A stretch of 13,366 bases of DNA. It comes from Bacteroides sp. GTDB taxonomy: Bacteria; Bacteroidota; Bacteroidia; Bacteroidales; Bacteroidaceae. The notes under the pieces are model-generated. The model was not told the DNA's origin. It searched no databases and worked only from the letters and a program-made list of their open reading frames with translations. The stretch spans positions 1-13,366 of the forward strand of contig JASLCM010000123.1 of NCBI GenBank assembly GCA_030151845.1, in the 5' to 3' direction. Positions 1-6,643 of this stretch are shown piece after piece (positions within the stretch are counted from its first letter, which is position 1; every line of letters starts with the position of its first letter). Both the position numbers and the translations under genes were made by a program.

Positions 1-178
1 TCTCTGGTGAGATAGAGTCTCCATCTCCAATAATTAGGTGAGGAGTAATACCTCTTTGGAGAAGTTGGTTTGAAGCACCGTCACAGCAAATAATGAATGG
101 GGCAGCGTTCAGTATAGAGAGTGGTATAGGATGGACTGGGAACTCTCCATTGGCTAAGATTACAACCTCTTTATTCAT
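1..178 (-). CDS. Thiamine pyrophosphokinase (thiamine diphosphokinase), N-terminal part, cut by window edge
   Basis: Transfers pyrophosphate from ATP to thiamine in the cytoplasm, giving thiamine diphosphate. Only the first 59 residues are visible. They start at ATG 178-176 and read MNKEVVILANGEF, then FIICCDGAS (residues 28-36) and LIIGDGDS (48-55). The CDGA and GDxDS motifs match the nucleotide and metal-binding N-terminal domain of the family; the canonical second motif is GDLDS or GDFDS, here GDGDS. The start overlaps the end of the pnuT-like gene by 8 bases (ATGAATAA), so translation is probably coupled. It is the last visible gene of the TPP-riboswitch operon, and its product makes the ligand of that riboswitch. 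The C-terminal substrate-binding domain lies outside the window. The identification rests on two motifs plus a very characteristic context. Confidence 0.9.
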   Translation of the reverse strand, partial: MNKEVVILANGEFPVHPIPLSILNAAPFIICCDGASNQLLQRGITPHLIIGDGDSISPE

Positions 179-734
179 GCATTAGTTTTTTCCATTTATA
201 ATAGCCAAAGATAGCAATGATTGCATAGAGACCGTACAGAATAGCGGTGAAATATAGCTCTTTGTAAAGGTACAGACCAAAGCAAACAACATCAACAATT
301 ACCCATACCCACCACTGTTCTACATACTTTTTAGCCAACATCCACATTCCCACAATACTTAAGGCTGTAGTAAAGCTGTCTAGCCAAGGAACATTACTAT
401 CTGTAAAGTTTATTAGAATCCAAGTGATTAAAAATTGAAAAGCTAAATAGGTGAAAATAAGTGGTAAGATCTGTTTTTTAGGTGTATGGGTTATTGGAAG
501 CTTATCTTGTAATCCTTTTCCTCCTCCATACTTCCAATAAATCCAACCGTAGATGGCTGCGATTAGATAATAAATATTGATACCAAAATCGGCATAGAGT
601 CCCGCTTGATAGTAAATAAAAATATAGATAGCAGGCATGATAATGCCTGCTATCCATAGATATATACTTGCTCGGTACTCTAACCACAGATAGATTAACC
701 CAACGATTGTACCAAACAGTTCTAGAAAGTTCAT
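171..734 (-). CDS. pnuT: PnuC-family thiamine transporter (PnuT)
   Basis: Inner-membrane vitamin transporter of 187 residues, mostly hydrophobic, with about seven or eight predicted transmembrane segments. Family features are the Trp-rich repeats YGWIYWKYG (residues 62-70) and EQWWVWVIVD (139-148), and the segment VPWLDSFTTALS (115-126) that precedes a conserved WMLAKKYVE stretch. PnuC proteins act by facilitated diffusion with metabolic trapping by a cytoplasmic kinase. The classic substrate is nicotinamide riboside. Here the TPP riboswitch upstream and thiamine pyrophosphokinase immediately downstream point to thiamine, the known PnuT variant. The start ATG at 734 overlaps the receptor stop codon (TAATG), and the stop overlaps the kinase start by 8 bases, so all three are probably co-translated. 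The thiamine assignment is inferred from context; automatic annotation may label it nicotinamide riboside transporter PnuC. Confidence 0.9.
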   Translation of the reverse strand: MNFLELFGTIVGLIYLWLEYRASIYLWIAGIIMPAIYIFIYYQAGLYADFGINIYYLIAAIYGWIYWKYGGGKGLQDKLPITHTPKKQILPLIFTYLAFQFLITWILINFTDSNVPWLDSFTTALSIVGMWMLAKKYVEQWWVWVIVDVVCFGLYLYKELYFTAILYGLYAIIAIFGYYKWKKLMHE

Positions 735-2947
735 TAGAATCTTAGTGTTAGGTGTGCCAATACGTTTGTTCCTGCCATCGGATAGAAGCGAGGGTCATGT
801 TTCAACTCTCCATCTTTTAAGCTGGTTTGCGAGTAACCATTGGTCTCATATTTTGCATTGAGTAAATTATAGACACTGGCTCCTACAGTTATGTTCTTAA
901 AGCTTGGTGCTTTAAATGAATATGCTGCATGCAGATTGTTTACGATGTAGGGGTTTAGCGAACTCTCTCTAGCACCTAAATTATCGAGGTATTGTCTAGT
1001 TGAGAATTGAGTCTGCAAATCAACAGTAATGCCCTTGATGTTAAAGCTTAAGTTGCTATTACCCATAAAAGAAGGTGAAAAAGCAATGGGAGTAGTTCCT
1101 ACCGCTAATTCTTCTTGACTTGTTGGATCCCATCCAAAGTAGGCGATATAGTTTTTAATCCTATTTTTACTCCAAGTTCCGTTGATGTCCCAGCGTAGGT
1201 TATCACAAAGCTTAGCTCCTAAAGAGATCTCAATTCCCATGCGATAGCTGTCTCTTACATTTTCGGAGAGGGGGTTGCCAATCTCATTGATCTTACCTGT
1301 GGCAACAAGTTGGTCGGTATAATCCATATAGTATAGGTTTACTCCAGCAGAGAATCTAGGTGAAGAGAAAGTATAGCCTAACTCATAGTCTAATAGCTTC
1401 TCGGAGGTTGGATGTTTACTTTGTAAACCATCTGTATAGTTTTTACGTGTAGGCTCTTTTTGAGCAACAGAGAAAGAGGCATATGTATGATGTCCTTCTG
1501 CTATATTCCAAGAGAGTCCTACTTTAGGGTTGAAGAAGTTGAAGGTTTCATTAACATCGAGACTTTGTAACTCTCCTTTGTTAGAGTCCCACTTATCATT
1601 TACTCCATCAATTTTATAGTTGATGTGTCTGTATTGGGCATCTGCGTAAGCACTTAATCCATCGATGAGCTCATAGTTCATACGTGCATAGATGTTACCA
1701 TCTATTTTTTCTCCAACACTACGATAGTATTCATGATCAGCGGTTAACTCTCCTATGTAGTTCTTAATCCAAAGAACTCTACCATAGTGGTTGTTTTTGT
1801 ATTTGTTCAAACCACCACCAATAGAAGCATTCATTCTATTGTCTGCGTAGTTAAACGAAAAAACTCCGCCACCAAAGCCACTACTCACATTCTTTTTTCT
1901 AACTAAATCTACCTTTTTTATAAGATTACCCTCGCTGTCTGGAAATGGAATGAGTCCAAATTCAGGAAGCTTTCTATTCTCTTTGTATTCTTGATAAAAG
2001 CCTTTTCCATTGGTGTAGTGTAGAGCCACATTAAGATTCCATTTTTCTGAAAGAAGTTGGTTCAATAGAATTTGGTAGTGCGTTTGTCTGTAATTATCGG
2101 TTTGATCATCGTAATAAGCTTCTGGAGTATCACTTTTCCCCCAAATGGCCCCATTAGGGTTAAATCTTCGATCGGACTTTAGCTGATCTTTGCTGATTCC
2201 GTCCCATGCGTGGTAAGTTTTTTCCTTTCCACCAAAAGTGATAAATTTTAAGCTGGTATTGTCTGCAAAATATCCAGCTTGCATGAAATATGATTTAAGA
2301 TTGGCTGAGGCTCTATCTCTATAACCATCGCTATTGATACTAGAGATACGTGCATCAAAGGCCCAATGGTTATTTAGTAAGCCTGTTCCAACTTTGAAAG
2401 TCTCCTTATGTGTGTTATAGGATCCATACGAACCCGAAACTTCAGCATATCTTTGTGTTGCTACGTTTTGAGTTTTCATGTTGATACTAGCTCCAAAAGC
2501 ACCAGCTCCATTTGTAGAAGTTCCAGCTCCACGTTGTATTTGAATATCTTCTAGCGAAGAGGTGAAGTCGGGAATGTTAACCCAATAGATAGCATGACTT
2601 TCGGCATCATTCATAGGAATACCGTTGGAGGTAATGTTTATTCTGGAAGCATCAACTCCTCTAACTCTAATCTGAGTATATCCAATTCCGGCTCCTGCGT
2701 CTGAAGTGGTTAAAACAGAAGGAGTGTTGAGCAGCAAGAATGGAATATCTTGTCCGAAATTCTGTTTACTTAGCTCTTTTTTTCCTATGTTAGTAAAAGC
2801 AATAGGTGTTTTCTCGTTGGCACGAGTAGATACTACCTGTACCTCTTCAAGACGTACAGTTTTTAAACTATCTTTTGCTGTTTTTTGTGCAAAGGATCCT
2901 GTTGTAGCTATTAAACTAGCAACAAATAATGTTAAACTTTTTTTCAT
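734..2947 (-). CDS. TonB-dependent outer-membrane receptor, probably for thiamine
   Basis: Outer-membrane beta-barrel receptor of 737 residues that would import thiamine (or a phosphorylated form) using TonB energy. A signal peptide spans residues 1-20 (MKKSLTLFVA..., cleavage likely after GSFA). A TonB-box-like stretch, LEEVQVVST, lies at 33-41. The plug domain runs from about 45 to 157 and contains IRVRGVDASR (93-102) and DIQIQRGAGTST (134-145). The rest is the barrel, ending in the aromatic terminus LTLRF. It lacks the carboxypeptidase-D-like extension found on the other receptor in this window. It is the first gene behind the TPP aptamer, with the start codon 38 bases downstream of the aptamer core, and it overlaps pnuT by one base. 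Substrate is inferred from the riboswitch and the two downstream genes; the receptor family alone does not show it. Confidence 0.9.
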   Translation of the reverse strand: MKKSLTLFVASLIATTGSFAQKTAKDSLKTVRLEEVQVVSTRANEKTPIAFTNIGKKELSKQNFGQDIPFLLLNTPSVLTTSDAGAGIGYTQIRVRGVDASRINITSNGIPMNDAESHAIYWVNIPDFTSSLEDIQIQRGAGTSTNGAGAFGASINMKTQNVATQRYAEVSGSYGSYNTHKETFKVGTGLLNNHWAFDARISSINSDGYRDRASANLKSYFMQAGYFADNTSLKFITFGGKEKTYHAWDGISKDQLKSDRRFNPNGAIWGKSDTPEAYYDDQTDNYRQTHYQILLNQLLSEKWNLNVALHYTNGKGFYQEYKENRKLPEFGLIPFPDSEGNLIKKVDLVRKKNVSSGFGGGVFSFNYADNRMNASIGGGLNKYKNNHYGRVLWIKNYIGELTADHEYYRSVGEKIDGNIYARMNYELIDGLSAYADAQYRHINYKIDGVNDKWDSNKGELQSLDVNETFNFFNPKVGLSWNIAEGHHTYASFSVAQKEPTRKNYTDGLQSKHPTSEKLLDYELGYTFSSPRFSAGVNLYYMDYTDQLVATGKINEIGNPLSENVRDSYRMGIEISLGAKLCDNLRWDINGTWSKNRIKNYIAYFGWDPTSQEELAVGTTPIAFSPSFMGNSNLSFNIKGITVDLQTQFSTRQYLDNLGARESSLNPYIVNNLHAAYSFKAPSFKNITVGASVYNLLNAKYETNGYSQTSLKDGELKHDPRFYPMAGTNVLAHLTLRF

Positions 2948-2959
2948 TGTTTTTTGTTT

Positions 2960-2980
2960 AAGAGAAGGGGATTTTCTCTT
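2960..2980 (-). promoter_or_regulatory. Hairpin in the expression platform of the TPP riboswitch
   Basis: Between the aptamer and the receptor start codon the transcript contains a perfect 7-bp inverted repeat, AAGAGAA and TTCTCTT, around the loop AATCCCC. It is followed by an A-rich stretch and the AUG 12 bases later. No U-tract follows, so it is not an intrinsic terminator, and control at translation initiation is more likely. The loop bases ATCCC (plus-strand 2968-2972) are complementary to GGGAT at the 3' edge of the aptamer (2985-2989), and the CCCC could also pair with the aptamer GGGG, so the element could switch between alternative folds. The pairing is seen; the switching role is inferred. 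Confidence 0.5.
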
Positions 2981-2985
2981 ACTTA

Positions 2986-3054
2986 TCCCTACGCCGGCAC
3001 TACCCGGATCAGGTTATGGGTATAATCTCAGCCCGTTATATTGAGGCACCCCTA
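2986..3054 (-). promoter_or_regulatory. TPP (thi-box) riboswitch aptamer
   Basis: On the minus strand the conserved thi-box elements occur in order. GGGGTGCC (from 3052) is followed by GGCTGAGA, an ACCC segment, ACCTGATCC, then the P5 hairpin CCGG-GTAGT-CCGG (with one intervening base) and GGCGTAGGGA ending near 2986. These are the core residues that bind the pyrimidine and pyrophosphate halves of thiamine diphosphate. Binding would lower expression of the receptor, transporter and kinase genes downstream. The closing helix P1 looks weak: I find only about two pairs directly next to the core (GATA before GGGG, TAAG after GGGA). That may mean the ligand-bound state depends on tertiary contacts, or that I misjudge the arm boundaries. 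Confidence 0.96.
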
Positions 3055-3081
3055 TCTTTGTTTATCGGCGCAAAATTAGTT

Positions 3082-3089
3082 CAAATATA
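3082..3089 (-). promoter_or_regulatory. -7 promoter element of the thiamine operon
   Basis: The minus strand reads TATATTTG, a full match to the Bacteroidetes -7 consensus TAnnTTTG. It lies about 30 bases upstream of the aptamer, so transcription would start near 3074-3076 with a short lead into the riboswitch. I see no convincing TTTG -33 element at the usual 19-21 base spacing. Confidence 0.5.
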
Positions 3090-3129
3090 GGTGGAAACCA
3101 AAAAGTATGCAGATAAATTAAATTTTGCT

Positions 3130-3137
3130 TAAATTTG
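3130..3137 (+). promoter_or_regulatory. Candidate -7 promoter element for the MscS gene
   Basis: TAAATTTG matches TAnnTTTG and lies 53 bases upstream of the mscS-like start codon, divergent from the thiamine promoter about 40 bases away. No clear -33 TTTG is present at normal spacing, and the region is very AT-rich, so a chance match is possible. Confidence 0.3.
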
Positions 3138-3190
3138 AGGAGTAGATAGAGTAGAAAGAAATAACAATATAAACCATTTAAAAATATAAG

Positions 3191-4078
3191 ATGAAGAGTA
3201 TTCTTAATGTCTCACTGGAGTTAGTAAACGATTCTATAAGTAAAGCTATTGGTATAGAAGGAGTAAGTACAAGCACAGATTTAGTAGATCGCTTCATAAA
3301 CTGGGCAGTAAATGCAGGAGAGCGACTTCTTGTTGCCTTTATTATCTTTATTGTTGGGCGATTTTTAATTAAATTAGTTCGTAAACTATTTAGAGGATTT
3401 CTAGAGCGAAGAAAAATTGATCAAGGCGTAAAAAGTTTTTTAGATAGCTTAGTAAATATCCTACTAGTAACTCTGTTGATTGTTTCAGTGATAGGGGCTT
3501 TAGGTGTTAGTACTACCTCTTTTGCAGCTTTACTAGCCTCTGCTGGTGTAGCTATCGGTATGGCTCTTTCTGGTAACTTACAGAACTTTGCAGGAGGTGT
3601 TATCATTCTTCTGTTTAAACCTTACCGTATAGGCGACTTTATTGATGCTCAAGGGACTGCTGGAACGGTTCGTGACATTCAAATTTTTCATACTGTTCTA
3701 AATACTCCAGATAATAAAATAGTCTACGTTCCTAATGGATCTCTCAGTAGTGGAATTATAACCAATGTGAATGGAAATAATACCCGAAGAGTAGAGTGGA
3801 TCATAGCCGTTGAGTACGGAGAAGACTCAGCAGAAGTTGAAGCTATGATTAAGAAGTTATTGGCTGCCGAGAAGAGAATTTTAACAACCCCTGCACCCTT
3901 TATTGCTCTTCACGCATTAGCAGATAGTAGCGTTAACTTTATAGTTCGTGGTTGGGTACGAAAAGAGGATTTCTGGGGAGTATATTTTGATATGAACCGA
4001 ACAATCTATGAGGAATTTAATAAGGCTGGAATAGGATTCCCTTTCCCACAGTTAACCATTCATCAAGCTGAAAAATAA
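3191..4078 (+). CDS. Small-conductance mechanosensitive channel, MscS family
   Basis: Inner-membrane channel of 295 residues, close to the size of E. coli MscS, that would open under membrane tension to release solutes after osmotic downshock. Three transmembrane helices are visible at about 44-64, 82-103 and 110-140. The third carries the Gly/Ala-rich pore pattern (ASAGVAIGMALSGNLQNFAG, 116-135), followed by the family signature LLFKPYRIGDFI (140-151). The cytoplasmic part contains the beta-domain segment VRDIQIFHT (160-168), the VPNGSL turn (180-185) and the alpha/beta C-terminal domain. The start at ATG 3191 follows an A-rich leader with no strong ribosome binding site, normal for this phylum. 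It is monocistronic: a divergent operon lies upstream and an intrinsic terminator follows 26 bases after the stop. No functional link to the neighbours is evident. Confidence 0.95.
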   Translation: MKSILNVSLELVNDSISKAIGIEGVSTSTDLVDRFINWAVNAGERLLVAFIIFIVGRFLIKLVRKLFRGFLERRKIDQGVKSFLDSLVNILLVTLLIVSVIGALGVSTTSFAALLASAGVAIGMALSGNLQNFAGGVIILLFKPYRIGDFIDAQGTAGTVRDIQIFHTVLNTPDNKIVYVPNGSLSSGIITNVNGNNTRRVEWIIAVEYGEDSAEVEAMIKKLLAAEKRILTTPAPFIALHALADSSVNFIVRGWVRKEDFWGVYFDMNRTIYEEFNKAGIGFPFPQLTIHQAEK

Positions 4079-4104
4079 GAATAACTTATTTAATACAAAC
4101 TCCC

Positions 4105-4139
4105 AAAAAGGAGGTTCTCTTAGAGAATCTCCTTTTTTT
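4105..4139 (+). terminator. Intrinsic terminator after the MscS gene
   Basis: A 15-bp stem, AAAAAGGAGGTTCTC (4105-4119) and GAGAATCTCCTTTTT (4123-4137), contains a single G-T wobble and closes a TTA loop. The T-tract continues to 4139. It begins 26 bases after the stop codon. A T-rich run also follows it on the minus strand, so it could work in both directions, but no minus-strand gene enters it. Confidence 0.93.
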
Positions 4140-4140
4140 A

Positions 4141-4156
4141 TACCTATAACTAGGTA
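4141..4156. repeat. Short inverted repeat upstream of the siderophore receptor promoter
   Basis: TACCTA-TAAC-TAGGTA is a perfect 6-bp inverted repeat with a 4-base centre. It lies just after the terminator and about 33 bases upstream of the proposed -33 element of the receptor gene. It could be a regulator binding site, but I recognise no known operator, and a chance occurrence is possible. Confidence 0.3.
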
Positions 4157-4188
4157 GATAAGGATGAACAAATAGTAGAATATAGTGA

Positions 4189-4219
4189 TTGATGAACCTT
4201 CTTCTTTTTCTCATTTTTG
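4189..4219 (+). promoter_or_regulatory. Promoter for the siderophore-type receptor and PepSY operon
   Basis: TTG at 4189-4191 is followed after 20 bases by CATTTTTG at 4212-4219, a 7 of 8 match to TAnnTTTG. This is the spacing expected for the Bacteroidetes primary sigma factor. Transcription would start around 4224-4227 and give a leader of about 25 bases before ATG 4250. This placement also argues against translation starting at the in-frame TTG at 4217, which sits inside the -7 box. Confidence 0.6.
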
Positions 4220-4249
4220 CACCTCAAAGTTACTAATAGAAAAATAGGT

Positions 4250-6643
4250 ATGAAGAAGATAGGTGTTCTGTTTTTAGGATTGATCGTATTGGGGAGTTTG
4301 CCACTTTGGGCTCATCACCCATCGGTTTATAAGCTGGTAGGTATGGTTAAGGATAGTGAGGGAGTTCCTTTGATGGGAGCTACTGTCTCTATAGAAAAAG
4401 GTTTGTTTGGTACAACAACGAATGAAGAGGGTAAATACGTACTTAATCTTAAAGAACCTAGAGAATATAAAGTTACAGCAAGCTATCTGGGTTACAGGTC
4501 TGAAGAAAAGATAATTCACATTCAAGATAAGAAAACGAAGTTAAACTTCATATTAGAAGAGGAGGTAACCACACTAAATGATATTGAGGTCTTTGGTGTG
4601 CGTGAAAAACAACCCGAAAAGCTGAATTTCTTAACTCGTATGCCTTTAAGACCAAGTGAACAGATACAAAGCATATCGGTTTTATCCAATCGTCTGATTG
4701 AGGAGCAAGGGGCATTATCTATAACCGATGCAGTGAAGAACGTCGTAGGAGTTAGTCAGTTTGCCAATTATGGTGGAGTACAAGAAAGTTTGTCGGCAAG
4801 AGGGTACCGTGGTTTACCTGTTTTAAAAAATGGTGTTCGCGTTCAATCCGACTTTAGAGGGACAGGTTTCATTACAGAAATGCAAGGTATAGAGAGTATT
4901 CAAATTTTAAAAGGATCAGCAGCAATAACTCAAGGAATTGGAAACGATTTAGGGAGTGCAGGCGGTGTGGTTAACCTTGCAACTAAAACTCCAAAATTTA
5001 TAGATCAAAGTGTAGTTGCCTTGAGAGGAGGCAGTTGGGGACTTTTTCGTCCAACATTTGATGTTCAAACCGTAGTCGGTCAGAAGTTAGGTATTCGTAT
5101 TAATGGGGCCTATGAAAGAGCAGATAACTTTAGAAAACATGTTCAAAAAGATAGAATTTACATCAACCCCTCTGTTGCTTGGAGAGTAAATGATAAGCTA
5201 ACACTGATTGCAGAGATGGACTATTTACACGATGCCCGAACACCTGATAAGGGAACAGTAAATCTATCTGCAGACAGTGTGTATGACCTATATAAAATGC
5301 CACACAATAAATTTTTAGGATTTAAGACCGATAAAAATATTTTCGATAACTTAACCTACAGTTTACGTGGAAACTACCAGTTGAGCGACAACTACTTTAT
5401 TCGATTAGCCTTTGCTGGTTCATCCTTAGAGACCGACAATACAAGTACCTCAACAAAGGCTTTAAATGAAGGAGACAATGGTTACAACATTAGACAACGT
5501 TCGATAGGACGGTCTCAGCGAGAAGATAAAAATCAGGTGTTGCAGTTAGACTTTATAGGAAAAGACGTAAAAACAGGTCCCTTAAAGCATACCTTCCAGA
5601 TAGGGATGGACTATCGTACCAATCGTTTATCTACCACCGCTTTCACCCCTTTAGTTATTGATACAATCGATGTGTTAAAAGAGATTAGTAATGAGCTACC
5701 CTCGACAATTAAAACTGCAAAGAAGAAGGAACCTCTATTATCTAAAGAGTATAGTTATGGGTTTATGGTACAAGATGTCATCTCTTTAACCTCTTTTTTG
5801 AAAGGAGTTTTGGGACTTCGCTACAGTAGCTCTACGAGTAGCTCGGAGAACAGTATAGGAGCGGTAACTGGCGATGCATGGAATCCGATGGCTGGTATAA
5901 TGATCTCTCCGATAAAGGAGTTGAACTTTTTTGGATCTTATACAACAACTACAAGCTTGCGTAGTGCAGCGAGTAAACTAGAAAACAATGAGCCAATAGG
6001 GGCTTCACGGTCTGATCAATTTGAAGTGGGGGTAAAATCAGACTGGTTGGAAAATAGACTGCGATTCAATCTGACCTATTTTCATATTTTGAATAAGAAT
6101 TTAGCCTATTCAATTTATGGTGCAGATGATCAGCCTACAGGATATTACGGGAAGGCAGGAAATCTCCGTAGGCAGGGGATTGAGACCGAGGTAACAGGCA
6201 GGGTTTTACCAAACTTAGAACTGATCGTTGGCTACTCTTTCCTAGATGCACAATATGAAGACAGCCCTGCTTATTATGAAGGATCCTCTCCTATGAATGC
6301 CCCTCGTCACACAGGAAATGCTTGGGTATACTATACGTTAAATAGAGGGTTATTCAATGGTCTGTCGTTGGGAGTAGGAAGCTATTATGTTGGTGCACGC
6401 CCAGTAAATGAACACACCATTAAAGTTACTCATGCAGGAATGAAACCAGAAGTTAAACCTTTTGATATGCCTTCTTATACTACTGTAAATGCTCAAATAG
6501 CCTATTCATACAATCGCATTAAGCTTCAACTATTTTTTAATAATATTTTTGATGCAACAGGGTATACTTCTTACTATCGAGGAGGTTTTATCAATCAAAT
6601 AGATCCATTTAATGTTTCAGCTTCTTTAAACTATAGATTCTAA
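4250..6643 (+). CDS. TonB-dependent receptor, ferric-siderophore type, with carboxypeptidase-D-like N-terminal domain
   Basis: Outer-membrane active transporter, 797 residues from ATG 4250, likely importing an iron-siderophore or similar metal chelate. I chose ATG 4250 because the signal peptide (MKKIGVLFLGLIVLGSLPLWA, cut near residue 21) begins there. The frame extends upstream to a TTG at 4217, but that lies in the promoter. Residues 28-103 form a carboxypeptidase-D regulatory-like domain (VGMVKDSEGVPLMGATVSI, then YKVTASYLGY), the extension typical of Bacteroidetes receptors. The plug lies at about 135-247 with SARGYRGLPVLKNGVRV (182-198) and GIESIQILKGSAAITQG (213-229). The LSARGY and KNGVRV pattern resembles the FhuA/FpvA siderophore subfamily. 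The barrel ends in LNYRF. The stop overlaps the next start (TAATG), coupling it to the PepSY protein. Substrate is unknown; iron chelate is an inference. Confidence 0.92.
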   Translation: MKKIGVLFLGLIVLGSLPLWAHHPSVYKLVGMVKDSEGVPLMGATVSIEKGLFGTTTNEEGKYVLNLKEPREYKVTASYLGYRSEEKIIHIQDKKTKLNFILEEEVTTLNDIEVFGVREKQPEKLNFLTRMPLRPSEQIQSISVLSNRLIEEQGALSITDAVKNVVGVSQFANYGGVQESLSARGYRGLPVLKNGVRVQSDFRGTGFITEMQGIESIQILKGSAAITQGIGNDLGSAGGVVNLATKTPKFIDQSVVALRGGSWGLFRPTFDVQTVVGQKLGIRINGAYERADNFRKHVQKDRIYINPSVAWRVNDKLTLIAEMDYLHDARTPDKGTVNLSADSVYDLYKMPHNKFLGFKTDKNIFDNLTYSLRGNYQLSDNYFIRLAFAGSSLETDNTSTSTKALNEGDNGYNIRQRSIGRSQREDKNQVLQLDFIGKDVKTGPLKHTFQIGMDYRTNRLSTTAFTPLVIDTIDVLKEISNELPSTIKTAKKKEPLLSKEYSYGFMVQDVISLTSFLKGVLGLRYSSSTSSSENSIGAVTGDAWNPMAGIMISPIKELNFFGSYTTTTSLRSAASKLENNEPIGASRSDQFEVGVKSDWLENRLRFNLTYFHILNKNLAYSIYGADDQPTGYYGKAGNLRRQGIETEVTGRVLPNLELIVGYSFLDAQYEDSPAYYEGSSPMNAPRHTGNAWVYYTLNRGLFNGLSLGVGSYYVGARPVNEHTIKVTHAGMKPEVKPFDMPSYTTVNAQIAYSYNRIKLQLFFNNIFDATGYTSYYRGGFINQIDPFNVSASLNYRF

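Noticed and set aside
2960..2980. Intrinsic terminator between riboswitch and receptor gene
   Set aside because: The hairpin is AT-rich and followed by an A-rich stretch on the transcript, with no U-tract.
2706..3044. Plus-strand open frame of 112 codons over the receptor start and riboswitch
   Set aside because: It is antisense to a signal peptide and a conserved aptamer, and its translation shows no recognisable domain.
4217..4249. Upstream in-frame TTG start for the siderophore-type receptor
   Set aside because: The TTG lies in the proposed -7 promoter box and would put polar residues before a signal peptide that starts cleanly at ATG 4250.
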